Counted from the stretch's first letter, positions 24,344 through 33,037 are shown. The stretch: 64,000 nucleotides of DNA from Limnohabitans sp. Jir61 (GCF_003063545.1 NZ_NESD01000001.1:744001-808000), one strand, 5' to 3'. Made by a program: numbers and translations. Notes: generated by a model from the letters alone, not told the origin.

Positions 24344-26113
24344 TCAGTCAAATAAATGCATTTGTAGGTAAGTCGCGGTTTGATAAAAAACAAAGCTGAT
24401 CAACCATGCGCTGCACAGCGGCCACACCAGTGACAGGGCCGTGAATTTGAGGCTCTTGGTTTCATTGCGAATAGTTGCAATGGTGGAGACGCAGGGCGTG
24501 TAGATCAACACAAACAGCATGAAGCTGTAGGCTTGTATCCAAGTGATGTGCTCTGTGATGGCATGCACTAGTGCGCTGCCTTCTTGGCCGTAAATGATGG
24601 CCAAAGAGCCAATCACAATTTCTTTGGCGATGAAGCCAAACAGCAAGGCAATAGTCAACTCGGCGTTAATGCCAATAGGCTGTAAAAGTGGTTGCAGTAG
24701 CTCGCCCATTTGTCCCGCCCATGTGCCTGTGCTGCCCGGTGAAATGCCTTGTGGGAAATTGGTAAGAATCCAAATCATGACTACGCCAATCACAATGAAG
24801 CGTGTGGCGCGATTTAGGAAGTGTTTGACTTCTTGTTGGCTGGTAATGGCCATTTGACGTAGGGTAGGGAAACGGTAGGGGGGCATTTCCAACACAAACG
24901 CATCGTTGTTGACATATTGGCGTTTGAAAATGAGCGATGTGAAGATGGCCATCAAAATGCTCATCACATACAGCGAAAACAACACCCAAGGGGCTTGTTC
25001 TGTGGTGAACAAGGCCGCTATGAAAAAGACAAACACCTGCATGCGCGCCGAACACATAGAAAATGGTATGGTCAGCATCGTCAAATAGCGCAGCCCTTTT
25101 GATCGTATGACACGCGTGCCCATGAGTGCAGGCACGTTGCAGCCAAAGCCCATCAGCAGCATGACAAAGCTGCGTCCATCCAAGCCAAACTTGGACATCA
25201 ACGCATCCATCAAGAAGGCTGCGCGTGACAAATAACCAGTGTCTTCGACCATGCCCATGAACAAGAAGAACAACACAATCAGCGGCACAAAGCTGGCCAC
25301 AGTGCCCAAGCCGTTGTATAGCCCATCGAGCAGCAAGCCTTGCAGCATTAAGGGCAAGCCCGCACACAAGGGATCGAGTGCATGGGTTCGCAATGCGTTG
25401 AGTAGCCAAGCCATGCTGTCTTGCAGGGGTTTGCCAATCGCAAACACACCTTCAAACAGCAACAGCATCACAGCAAAAAAGATCGGTAAACCAAATATTG
25501 GATGCAATAACACGGCATCTAATTTTTCTGTCAATGCATGCGAGGCTTGTGCAGGCACGTTGATAGATGTTTGAAATGCGTGCTCTATTTCACCCAAGCT
25601 TAGCGTCTTTGTGTTGACGGGGCATGTGCTGATGACTTGGCGAATGGCTGGTAACAAGCGTTCCATGCCTTGACCGTATTTGGCTGACAGCAAATGAACC
25701 GGTTGGCCGAGTTTTTCGCTCAAGGCCCGGACATCGACCGTGATGCCCATCGCGCTGGCTTCGTCAACCATGTTCATCACCAGCAGCACGGGAATACCTT
25801 TGACCATGACTTGGCTGAGCAAGTTGAGTTGGCGTTCGTACTGCGATGTGTTGAGCACGAAGAGGATGAGGTCGGTTTCTTGCGTGTCCAAGAAGTTGGT
25901 GACCACACGTTCGTCATCCGAAAAGCCATTCAGGTCATAGATGCCGGGCAAGTCGACCAGACGCACAACTTGATCGCCCACGATCAAGCGGGCATTGAGC
26001 AGTTCAACCGTGAGACCTGGCCAATTGCCCACTTTGGCATGTGATCCTGTGAGCCGATTAAAGAGGGTGGATTTGCCCGTGTTGGGCATGCCCAGTAATG
26101 CAACGCGTTTCAT
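24344..26113 (-). CDS. feoB: Ferrous iron transporter FeoB
   Basis: 589 residues, shorter than E. coli FeoB (773) mainly in the linker and C-terminus. The N-terminal G domain has G1 GMPNTGKSTLFN, G3 DLPGIYDL and G4 NMVD. The membrane part contains two Gate domains (PIFGLPIFFAVMLLLFEGVFAIGKP and IPFSMCSARMQVFVFFIAALF, with the conserved CSAR Cys). At least eight membrane helices follow. No FeoC-like tail is seen. Transports Fe2+ across the inner membrane. It is ten bases downstream of feoA; the feoA promoter is divergent from the di-heme/flavin operon. Confidence 0.95.
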   Translation of the reverse strand: MKRVALLGMPNTGKSTLFNRLTGSHAKVGNWPGLTVELLNARLIVGDQVVRLVDLPGIYDLNGFSDDERVVTNFLDTQETDLILFVLNTSQYERQLNLLSQVMVKGIPVLLVMNMVDEASAMGITVDVRALSEKLGQPVHLLSAKYGQGMERLLPAIRQVISTCPVNTKTLSLGEIEHAFQTSINVPAQASHALTEKLDAVLLHPIFGLPIFFAVMLLLFEGVFAIGKPLQDSMAWLLNALRTHALDPLCAGLPLMLQGLLLDGLYNGLGTVASFVPLIVLFFLFMGMVEDTGYLSRAAFLMDALMSKFGLDGRSFVMLLMGFGCNVPALMGTRVIRSKGLRYLTMLTIPFSMCSARMQVFVFFIAALFTTEQAPWVLFSLYVMSILMAIFTSLIFKRQYVNNDAFVLEMPPYRFPTLRQMAITSQQEVKHFLNRATRFIVIGVVMIWILTNFPQGISPGSTGTWAGQMGELLQPLLQPIGINAELTIALLFGFIAKEIVIGSLAIIYGQEGSALVHAITEHITWIQAYSFMLFVLIYTPCVSTIATIRNETKSLKFTALSLVWPLCSAWLISFVFYQTATYLQMHLFD

Positions 26114-26122
26114 GTGAACCGA

Positions 26123-26407
26123 TCAGGAGGGTGAAGCGAATGCAGAGACGAGGCAAATGCAGCTCGCATCTTTGAGGCGCACGATCAACTCGCTGGTGCC
26201 CACGCGCAGGTGCATGGGGCCACCAAATTTGGCACGACGCAGCACTCGTACCGAGCTACCTTCTTTCAAACCCAGCGCTAAGAAGCGTTTTTTCAAGTCA
26301 CCGTCCACGTTAACTGCTATGACACTGCCAGATTCGCCACTGCGTAGTCGTTCCAAAGTGATTGGCAGCTTCGAGTCTTGCGGACTGAGGGGGGCGTGTG
26401 AATGCAT
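26123..26407 (-). CDS. feoA: FeoA family protein
   Basis: 94 residues with the FeoA SH3-like pattern (LERLRSGESGSVIAVNVDGDLKKRFLALGLKEGSSVRVLRRAKFGGPMHLRVGTSELIVR). Small cytoplasmic partner needed for FeoB activity. Start ATG 26407. The 121-base region upstream holds a candidate Fur box and is shared with the divergent plus-strand operon. Confidence 0.93.
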   Translation of the reverse strand: MHSHAPLSPQDSKLPITLERLRSGESGSVIAVNVDGDLKKRFLALGLKEGSSVRVLRRAKFGGPMHLRVGTSELIVRLKDASCICLVSAFASPS

Positions 26408-26473
26408 GGCAGTGTGATTGAGCAGGCAAAAGACTGCTCAGAGAAGGTGGATATTTGAAAGGGTCAATACAAA

Positions 26474-26492
26474 TGGGAATGATTTGCATTTA
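26474..26492. promoter_or_regulatory. Candidate Fur box
   Basis: TGGGAATGATTTGCATTTA contains inverted AATG / CATT around a five-base centre (26478-26490), resembling the GATAATGATAATCATTATC Fur consensus with several mismatches. It lies between divergent feoAB and the di-heme/flavin operon, the expected place for iron control. Confidence 0.4.
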
Positions 26493-26528
26493 GAATTATT
26501 TTAACTCGAAACCCATATCACCCGACTG

Positions 26529-27713
26529 TTGCTTGTGTTAATCCGTCCTTTTTCAGTGCTTTTATTGATCTGTTCGACATTTTTGGCTTCATGTGGTGGC
26601 GGTCGCTCTGCGACTGATCCATCGGGAGAGGTGATGTCCGCTGCCGCAGAGCTTGGGAAGTTGATCTTCAAAGACCCCAGCCTATCGGCTTCCGGTGCCA
26701 TGTCATGTGAGACTTGCCATGACCCAAGCATCGGTCATGCATCCCCTTTTTCAGGGGCGGTAGCCCTAGGTGGCACGGGTTTAGATCAAGCGGGCTTGCG
26801 CACGCCACCCGCACTGAATTACCTCAAGTTCAATGGCGCATTTCGTTTTTCCGCGGATGGCACACCCATAGGCGGATTCTTTTGGGATGGTCGGGCCAAC
26901 TCTTTGGCCGAGCAAGCCAAGGGGCCGTTTTTGGGAGCCGTCGAAATGGCCAATGCATCGCCCGCTGACGTGATTGCGAAGTTGCGATTGGCGCCGTATG
27001 CGGCGCGTTTCAAGCAAGTGTTTGGCGCAGATATCTTCAATGACCCCGACACCGCCTTCGAGCGAGTGGCCTATGCACTTGAGCGCTACCAAATCGAGGA
27101 CAAAGACTTTGCCCCATTCACCAGCAAGTTTGACGCGGTGACACAGGGCAAGGCCGTGTTCACCAATGCCGAGTTAAAAGGTTTGGCTTGGTTCAATCGA
27201 ACCGATAAAGGCAACTGTGCAGCCTGCCACAGCAGCACCCCACCTGACAACGCACCGGCAGCCTTGTTTACCGACTTCACCTACGACAACCTTGGCCTTC
27301 CACGCAATAACGACATACCTGCGAATGCTGCTGATGCCAATTTTTACGACAAAGGCTTGTGCGGTCCTGTGCGTGCCGATGTATCGGCAATAACCGATCT
27401 CTGCGGTGCATTCAAAGTGCCCAGCTTGCGCAATGTGGCGCAGCGCAAACGTTTCTTTCATAACGGCAAATTCAGTACGCTTGAAGAAGCCGTGGCGTTT
27501 TATGTCACGCGGGACACAAGTCCGAGCATTTGGTTCACCGATGCCATGGGGCAAATCGTGATCTACAACGACTTGCCCCAAGCGCAGCGCATCAACGTGA
27601 ATGTGACGGAAGGTCCTTACAACCGTGCAGGACTTGCCCCCGCTTTGAATACCCAAGAAATGAATGAGTTGATTGCTTTCCTCAGAACACTGAGCGATGG
27701 CTATATGAATTGA
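26529..27713 (+). CDS. Di-heme cytochrome c peroxidase/MauG-like lipoprotein
   Basis: About 394 residues. Lipoprotein signal with lipobox LASC (Cys near residue 22) followed by GGG, so likely outer-membrane sorted. Two heme c motifs are visible: CETCH in the N-terminal third and CAACH near residue 235. VPSLRNVAQRKRFFHNGKFSTLEEAVAFY is the CcpA/MauG C-terminal block. Family members oxidise peroxides or post-translationally modify proteins; lipidation and the neighbouring porin point to an outer-membrane electron-transfer role. Start is TTG 26529 or GTG 26535; both precede the lipobox. First gene of a seven-gene operon. Confidence 0.85.
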   Translation: MLVLIRPFSVLLLICSTFLASCGGGRSATDPSGEVMSAAAELGKLIFKDPSLSASGAMSCETCHDPSIGHASPFSGAVALGGTGLDQAGLRTPPALNYLKFNGAFRFSADGTPIGGFFWDGRANSLAEQAKGPFLGAVEMANASPADVIAKLRLAPYAARFKQVFGADIFNDPDTAFERVAYALERYQIEDKDFAPFTSKFDAVTQGKAVFTNAELKGLAWFNRTDKGNCAACHSSTPPDNAPAALFTDFTYDNLGLPRNNDIPANAADANFYDKGLCGPVRADVSAITDLCGAFKVPSLRNVAQRKRFFHNGKFSTLEEAVAFYVTRDTSPSIWFTDAMGQIVIYNDLPQAQRINVNVTEGPYNRAGLAPALNTQEMNELIAFLRTLSDGYMN

Positions 27714-27727
27714 AAAAGGAAGACAAC

Positions 27728-29065
27728 ATGAAATTGACCCCCTCACTGATTGCGTGCGCTGTCTTATGCTTGAGCCCATCCACGCAGGCACAAACGGCCA
27801 AAGAAGTGGCCGCAGAAATGCGGCTTATGCGCGAAGAGCTGCGCCATTTGCGCGCAGAGCTTGATGCCATCAAAAAACAAAAAAACACTGAGTTCATCAC
27901 ACCCGCTAAACCTGTCACATACGAATTAGCCCACGGCAATTTACAAGACAGTCAAAAGGGTGCGGGCCTGCAGACCACACACTCGTCGCGTCCTGAGGTT
28001 GAGTCAGCGGCTAATGCTGTGAACATGTTTGGTTATGGTGAGCTAAGTTTGGTGCGCCCTAAAAACAACCGAGCCGACACGGTGGCCACGGCGCGTCGCG
28101 GTGTATTGGGCTTTGGCTATCGCTTCAATGAGCGAACCCGTTTTGCAGCCGAACTCGAAATTGAAAATGCGGTTGTCTCTGCAGGTGACCAAGGCGAGGC
28201 CGCCTTTGAGCAGTTGTATGTAGAGCACGACATCGACGATGGGCTGTCCGCCAAGATGGGTTTGTTTTTGCTGCCCATCGGCTACATGAACGAAACCCAC
28301 GAACCGACGCGTTATTTCGGTGTCACGCGTAACTTGGTAGAGACGGCCATCATTCCCACCACTTGGCGAGAGATGGGGCTGGGATTGCGCGGCACGCGCG
28401 ATTCGGGTTGGCGCTGGGATGCCGGTGTGGTGACTAGTTTTGACTTGAATAAGTGGCCCACCAACTCTGCCGACAGTCAAGCCTCGCCCTTGGGGGCAAT
28501 TCATCAAGAGGGGCAATTGGCCAAAGCCGCATCGTTGGCATATTACGGCGCACTGAACTTTGATGGCATTCCTGGGGTGAACTTTGGCGGTAGCTTGTTC
28601 CAAGGTGGCATTGGTCAAAAACAAAACACCATCGCCTCACCCAATGCCTCGGTCACATTGGCGGAAATTCATACCAAATGGCAAGTAGGGGCATGGGACT
28701 TGTCGGCCTTGGTAGCGCAAGGGCATTTCCATGATGTGAGCGCGTTTAATGCCTCGACGAAGGGCATTGCCAATCCAGTGCCCGATCAGTTCAGAGGGTG
28801 GTATGCACAAGCTGCGTATCGTTTGTGGCGTAAGGGCGATTACAGCCTCGTACCATTTGCACGCTATGAACGTGTGAACACCGCACTGGGTTACTCCGGT
28901 GTGTTTGCAGGACAGGTCTATGACAACGCGCCCGAGAGCAAGGTCATCACCGCAGGGGTCAGCTATTACCTTCACCCCCAAGTGGTGTTGAAGATGGATA
29001 TGCAAAAGTATCAAAACAACAGCGCGCTCGATCGCTTGAATATGGGCGTGGGTTTCCACTACTGA
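27728..29065 (+). CDS. Outer-membrane porin-like protein
   Basis: About 445 residues. ATG 27728 (AAGGAAGAC upstream) gives a signal peptide ending PSTQAQ. A short coiled coil follows (AAEMRLMREELRHLRAELDAIKKQ, near residues 28-50), then alternating beta-strand pattern to a C-terminal aromatic (GVGFHY), as in outer-membrane beta-barrels. It resembles porins with an N-terminal coiled coil (OprO/DcaP-like pattern). Lies 14 bases after the di-heme gene and one base before the FMN-binding gene, so it is a core part of the operon. Confidence 0.82.
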   Translation: MKLTPSLIACAVLCLSPSTQAQTAKEVAAEMRLMREELRHLRAELDAIKKQKNTEFITPAKPVTYELAHGNLQDSQKGAGLQTTHSSRPEVESAANAVNMFGYGELSLVRPKNNRADTVATARRGVLGFGYRFNERTRFAAELEIENAVVSAGDQGEAAFEQLYVEHDIDDGLSAKMGLFLLPIGYMNETHEPTRYFGVTRNLVETAIIPTTWREMGLGLRGTRDSGWRWDAGVVTSFDLNKWPTNSADSQASPLGAIHQEGQLAKAASLAYYGALNFDGIPGVNFGGSLFQGGIGQKQNTIASPNASVTLAEIHTKWQVGAWDLSALVAQGHFHDVSAFNASTKGIANPVPDQFRGWYAQAAYRLWRKGDYSLVPFARYERVNTALGYSGVFAGQVYDNAPESKVITAGVSYYLHPQVVLKMDMQKYQNNSALDRLNMGVGFHY

Positions 29066-29066
29066 A

Positions 29067-29642
29067 ATGTCCCTGCACCCTACCAACCGTCGTCAAATGT
29101 TGCAGCGCTTGGGTGCTGCGAGCATCGCCGCCACACCGCTGCTGAGTTCTGTCTCGTATGCGGGCGTGTTCATGGATGAGGCACAAGCGCAAAAAATACT
29201 ACATCCACATGCTGATGGTTTTGTCATGTTGCAAATGGCACTGGACGATAGCAAGCTCAACGCCATCACTAAGCAAAGCGAAACACGTATTCCCAGAGGA
29301 TTTGCCCCGCGCGTTTGGCGAGCAAAGCAAGGAGATCAAGTTTTGGGTTGGGTGATCGCTGATCGTGTGATTGGTAAATATGATTTGATCGACTATGCCG
29401 CAGGTTTTGATGTCCAAGGTGCAGCGCTGGGCATGGAAATTCTGGCTTACCGCGAGTCGCACGGTGCAGAGGTGCGACAAACAGCATGGCGCAAACAATT
29501 TGTAGGAAAAAAAGGGCCAATGCAAATGCGCTTTGCAGACGATATTCGCAACATTTCGGGAGCCACTTTGTCTTGTCAACATGTCACCGAAGGCATGCAG
29601 CGTCTGAGTGCATTGGCGACCTTGCTGGTGATGGGGTCATGA
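29067..29642 (+). CDS. Tat-exported FMN-binding domain protein
   Basis: 191 residues. The N-terminus NRRQMLQRLGAASIAATPLLSSVSYA looks like a twin-arginine signal. The C-terminal ADDIRNISGATLSCQHVTEGM carries the SGATxS/T flavinylation motif of FMN-binding (NqrC/RnfG-type) domains, in which a Thr or Ser is covalently linked to FMN by ApbE. ApbE is encoded eight bases downstream. Predicted periplasmic electron carrier. The upstream gene is the porin and the downstream membrane protein could donate electrons (inference). Confidence 0.87.
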   Translation: MSLHPTNRRQMLQRLGAASIAATPLLSSVSYAGVFMDEAQAQKILHPHADGFVMLQMALDDSKLNAITKQSETRIPRGFAPRVWRAKQGDQVLGWVIADRVIGKYDLIDYAAGFDVQGAALGMEILAYRESHGAEVRQTAWRKQFVGKKGPMQMRFADDIRNISGATLSCQHVTEGMQRLSALATLLVMGS

Positions 29643-29649
29643 GGTACTC

Positions 29650-30468
29650 ATGTTGATGAGTCGAGCCCGTCCGCTGTTGGGCACTGTGGTGAGCATTCAT
29701 GTTCATGCAGATTGTGTGCCCTTCGCTGCGATTGAACACGCGATAGATGAAGCGTTTCATGCGATCGCACACATCAATCGGGTGATGAGTGCCCATCATC
29801 CTGAGTCCGATTTGGGACGGATGGCTCGCGGCCATGCGGGCGATGAGTTGACGGTGGATCCACAGACCCTGTGCGTCATACAAGCGGCACAGTCTTGGTG
29901 TCAGCGTTCGGGAGGTGCGTTCGATCCGTGCCACGCAGGTGATGTCTTGTCCCGTCAAGGGCGGCGTCCTGCGCTGGTGGGTGACGCGGTGGGAGGCTTG
30001 CATGACATCGTTGTTGTGAGCGATACATGTTTGCGCTTGGCGCGTCCCGTGAAGTTAGACCTTGGCGGTATTGCAAAAGGCTTTGCGGTGGATCGTGCCA
30101 TTGAGACCTTAGTCAAATACGGAGTCAGCAACGCCTTGGTCAATGCCGGTGGTGACATGCGCGCCATAGGGCAGCACCAGTGGCCAGTGGATATCAGGCA
30201 TGCTGACCAAAGTCTGATGGACATGCGCTTGCGGTCTTGTCAGTCGTTGCGAGGCCAAGCTATGGCAACTTCGGTGAGTGGGCGTTGGAATCCAGAGTTT
30301 GTAAGCCGCCGCTCGCTAGGCAAAGCCAAATGGCAAAGCGTGACTGTGGTCGCCAATAGCTGTTTACTGGCTGATGTATTGACCAAATGGGCCATGCAAG
30401 CGAGTTTGCTGTGCCCGCAATTGCGCCAAGTGCTTCGTTTGCATGGCGCGCGCATGTGGAGAACGTGA
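29650..30468 (+). CDS. apbE: FAD:protein FMN transferase (ApbE)
   Basis: 272 residues. ARPLLGTVVSIHVH at the N-terminus, HHPESDLGRM, SGGAFDPC, then KLDLGGIAKGFAVDRAIETLVKYGVSNALVNAGGDMRAIG, the central ApbE signature with the AGGD metal site, and QAMATSVSG. The substrate lipoprotein Cys signal is missing, so export is unclear; no signal peptide is obvious. It attaches FMN to the partner encoded just upstream. Its stop overlaps the next start (TGATG). Confidence 0.92.
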   Translation: MLMSRARPLLGTVVSIHVHADCVPFAAIEHAIDEAFHAIAHINRVMSAHHPESDLGRMARGHAGDELTVDPQTLCVIQAAQSWCQRSGGAFDPCHAGDVLSRQGRRPALVGDAVGGLHDIVVVSDTCLRLARPVKLDLGGIAKGFAVDRAIETLVKYGVSNALVNAGGDMRAIGQHQWPVDIRHADQSLMDMRLRSCQSLRGQAMATSVSGRWNPEFVSRRSLGKAKWQSVTVVANSCLLADVLTKWAMQASLLCPQLRQVLRLHGARMWRT

Positions 30469-30929
30469 TGAAAAAAATCAAACATTCAGCAGGATGGGCG
30501 CGTGCCACGTTTGGGCTGATGGCGCTTACCTGCACTGCGCTGTGGATGACGGGGTTGGTGATGTATGCGTTGCCTGCTGAGTCATTGATGGACTTGGACC
30601 CCACTGAGGCGACATTGCGTCATGCCGCTGGTGTGGTGCATGGGGTCAGCACTTGGTTGTTTTGTTTGATGTGTGGTCGTGGGGTGTGGCCGCATGTGCG
30701 TGTGATGTGGCACAAGCGTGATGCGAAAATCAATTGGTTGCTGGGCTTGGTCCACTTTTTTGTCTTGTCGGTCGTTGCCTTGGGTGGCTTAGTGTTGCTT
30801 TATGGAAGCCCTGAATGGCATGACGGAATGTCCCCCGTGCATTTTTGGGTGGGTGCATTTGGCCCTATCGTTTTTTTGGCACATACTTGGCGTAGGTTCG
30901 TACCGTCTTTTGGTGCGCTCAATAGATGA
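30468..30929 (+). CDS. Four-helix membrane protein, possible cytochrome b-like electron donor
   Basis: 153 residues from ATG 30468, overlapping the apbE stop. Four membrane helices are visible: ATFGLMALTCTALWMTGLVMYAL, HAAGVVHGVSTWLFCLMCGRGVW, LGLVHFFVLSVVALGGLVLLYG and VHFWVGAFGPIVFLAHTWRR. His residues occur at helix positions (HAAGVVH, LVHFF, VHFW, LAHTWRR), as in di-heme b-type cytochromes of the cytochrome b561/DUF4405 kind. No PepSY motif seen. Probably transfers electrons from quinol to the periplasmic FMN protein. Family assignment is by pattern only. Confidence 0.75.
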   Translation: MKKIKHSAGWARATFGLMALTCTALWMTGLVMYALPAESLMDLDPTEATLRHAAGVVHGVSTWLFCLMCGRGVWPHVRVMWHKRDAKINWLLGLVHFFVLSVVALGGLVLLYGSPEWHDGMSPVHFWVGAFGPIVFLAHTWRRFVPSFGALNR

Positions 30930-30938
30930 GGGAGTGGT

Positions 30939-31367
30939 ATGGAGATGGATAAGCATTCGGTTTTGTTGAAAAACAAAGGACTCAAGGTCACAAGCCCCCG
31001 CATCACGGTGCTTGAAATTTTCAACCAAAGCCAAGACCGCCATTTGTCAGCCGAAGATGTGTATAAAAAAGTGTTGGAGCACGACGGTGACATAGGTTTA
31101 GCCACGGTGTATCGCGTGCTGACCCAATTTGCAGATGCTGGTATTTTGGTGGCTACTAACTTTGAAACAGGTAAGACCACGTTTGAACTCAACGAAGGAG
31201 GTCATCATGACCACTTGGTGTGCTTGAGTTGTGGTTGCGTTGTTGAGTTTCACGACGAAGAAGTCGAATCGCGACAAGAGGCGATTGCGAAAAAGCACGG
31301 CTTCAAGTTGATCAACCATTCCATGTCGTTGTATGGTTTGTGTTCCAAACCCGAATGCCATGTTTAA
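30939..31367 (+). CDS. Fur family regulator (probable paralogue)
   Basis: 142 residues with GAGGGAG upstream. DNA-binding region GLKVTSPRITVLEIF, the DIGLATVYRVLTQFADAGIL recognition helix, the metal motif GHHDHLVCLSCGCVVEF and two CxxC-type pairs (CLSC and CSKPEC). The sequence is a classical Fur, but the neighbouring genes are not those I recall beside the housekeeping fur of Burkholderiales, so it is probably a dedicated second copy. It lies in an operon with flavin and heme genes and could regulate the divergent feoAB promoter. Confidence 0.87.
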   Translation: MEMDKHSVLLKNKGLKVTSPRITVLEIFNQSQDRHLSAEDVYKKVLEHDGDIGLATVYRVLTQFADAGILVATNFETGKTTFELNEGGHHDHLVCLSCGCVVEFHDEEVESRQEAIAKKHGFKLINHSMSLYGLCSKPECHV

Positions 31368-31932
31368 ACGCGATTTTTTGAAAATATGCAGCTGGTTATT
31401 GGCTTTGGCATATGTGTGTTTATCAAATGCACATGCACAAAGCCAAGACTTCAATGTCAAGGTCGATGTCGCTCAGCAAGGTGCGGTGTTCCACACGCAA
31501 GCTAGTTTTTATTTGCCGCTCAACGGCTGTCAAGCCTATAAATACATCACCGACTACGATGTGGCTAAAAGCATACCCGGCGTGATCGAATCAACGACTA
31601 CCCGTATTGATGCGCGTAAGGCGCGTGTCGAGCGTGTGATGCAAGAGCGCATCTTGATGTTTCCTATCAAAATGCATGCGGTTCTGGAATTTACGGAGAC
31701 ACCGGGGCAAGGCACAGACTTTGTGCAAATCAGTGGTGAAGCTAAGTCCTACAAAGGTGCTTGGCGCTTAGAGACAGATGCCAATGGCACGCTGTTTAAA
31801 TACCGCGCAGAATCTGAACCTGATTCAGTATTCCCCAAAGCTGTGATTGAGTACTTCATCAAAAACCGTGTGAAAAGCAGTTTTGAAGCGATGGCCAAAG
31901 CAGGGGCAGAGCGCGCCAAGCAACCCTGCTGA
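31360..31932 (+). CDS. Exported SRPBCC (START-like) protein
   Basis: 190 residues from ATG 31360, which overlaps the fur stop by eight bases. Signal peptide (LKICSWLLALAYVCLSNAHAQ), then a START/SRPBCC fold: VFHTQASFYLPLNGCQAYKYITDYDVAKSIPGVIESTTT and the C-terminal helix IEYFIKNRVKSSFEAMAKAG. Such domains bind hydrophobic ligands. Last gene of the operon; in convergent contact with the alpha/beta hydrolase gene. Role in the operon unknown. Confidence 0.8.
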   Translation: MFKRDFLKICSWLLALAYVCLSNAHAQSQDFNVKVDVAQQGAVFHTQASFYLPLNGCQAYKYITDYDVAKSIPGVIESTTTRIDARKARVERVMQERILMFPIKMHAVLEFTETPGQGTDFVQISGEAKSYKGAWRLETDANGTLFKYRAESEPDSVFPKAVIEYFIKNRVKSSFEAMAKAGAERAKQPC

Positions 31933-31937
31933 AGTGA

Positions 31938-32999
31938 TCAGGGCAAGCGCGGCGCAGTTTGCAGTAACGCTCCCACTTCTGTTTTCCACCATTTGGCTTG
32001 GCCTGTGGTGCCGTGCCCAGCCGTTTGATCGCTAGCAGGAATCAGCAGCAATCTCGCATTTGGAATTCTTGCCAATGCTTTGCCCATCACATTCAGCTCG
32101 GGCGGGTTGCGCTCATCGTCTGCCGAGTTGATGGCGAGCAAAGTGGCTTTGATCTTTTCAAGCTGATCCAATGGGTTGTAGTCTCTTGAGGCATCCCATT
32201 GGTAGAGATGGTCATTGGCATCGCCAGCAAAAGGTGCACTGAGCCTTTGATTCAGCAGTTGATCAGCTTTCTCCCGCGAGGGCGCTAAGCGTTGCAAGCC
32301 TTGGTTGCCACCGTTGGTGCCAATGGCATAAAACACAGAGGCAAATTGCAAGCTTCGTGGTTGCTGCGTGTAGTTGCCATTCATCCATTCGGGGTCGTTG
32401 CGGATGCTGTCAATGATGAGGCGGCGCATCATCCAGTTGCGGCCCGACATTTCAGAGGGCATGGCGGCCATCGGCACCAAGATGTCGGAGAAGCCTGGGT
32501 ATTGAATGCCCCACAGCCATGTTTGCATGCCGCCCATGGAGTTGCCGAGCACCATGCGAACATGTTTGAGTTTCAAGCCTTGGGTCAACAGTCGGTATTG
32601 GGCCAACACCATGTCGTCGTAGTTGTAGCGAGGAAACTTGGCGCGTAAGCCATCCGATGGCTTGCTAGATTTGCCAGTCCCAATCGAGTCGGGCAAGATG
32701 ATGAAATATTTGGCTGCATCCAAGGGTTGGCCAGGGCCGAAGAGTTCACCTCCGAAAGCGGTGTTGAGCATTCCTGCGCCCGTGCCAGTGGTGCCATGAA
32801 GAATTACCACGGGTTCACCAGCAGGGTTGCCCAGGGTGGTGTAGCCAATGTTCAGGGCTTGCATCACCTCACCGGTGTGAAAACGAAAATCTTTCGCCGT
32901 CCAAACTTCGGTTTTTTGATTAGGAAAAGTTTGCGCCAATGCAGCTGAACTTTGAAGGTAGACAAATATAGACAAACAGAGCGTTAGAAATTTGCGCAT
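31938..32999 (-). CDS. Exported alpha/beta-fold hydrolase (MetX-like)
   Basis: 353 residues. Signal peptide MRKFLTLCLSIFVYLQSSAALA. Nucleophile elbow GNSMGGMQTWLWG, acid in NSADDERNPPEL and base in AGHGTTGQ give the catalytic triad. The sequence resembles the homoserine O-acetyltransferase (MetX) branch (NIGYTTLGNPAGEPVVILHGTTGTG), but export argues against a methionine role, so a secreted esterase or lipase is likelier. It is separated by 38 bases from the tetronate locus and may not belong to it. Confidence 0.86.
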   Translation of the reverse strand: MRKFLTLCLSIFVYLQSSAALAQTFPNQKTEVWTAKDFRFHTGEVMQALNIGYTTLGNPAGEPVVILHGTTGTGAGMLNTAFGGELFGPGQPLDAAKYFIILPDSIGTGKSSKPSDGLRAKFPRYNYDDMVLAQYRLLTQGLKLKHVRMVLGNSMGGMQTWLWGIQYPGFSDILVPMAAMPSEMSGRNWMMRRLIIDSIRNDPEWMNGNYTQQPRSLQFASVFYAIGTNGGNQGLQRLAPSREKADQLLNQRLSAPFAGDANDHLYQWDASRDYNPLDQLEKIKATLLAINSADDERNPPELNVMGKALARIPNARLLLIPASDQTAGHGTTGQAKWWKTEVGALLQTAPRLP

Positions 33000-33037
33000 A
33001 CATCCCCCCGTGTGAGTGAATCAAAAACTGTGTCGAG

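Noticed and set aside
24321-24344. Possible terminator after feoB (ACACCC ... GGGTGT)
   Set aside because: Stem of six bases overlapping the stop codon with no U-run in the reading direction.
24666-25409. 247-residue minus-strand ORF within feoB in another frame
   Set aside because: Same strand but out of frame with the clear FeoB protein; Cys/His-rich nonsense translation.
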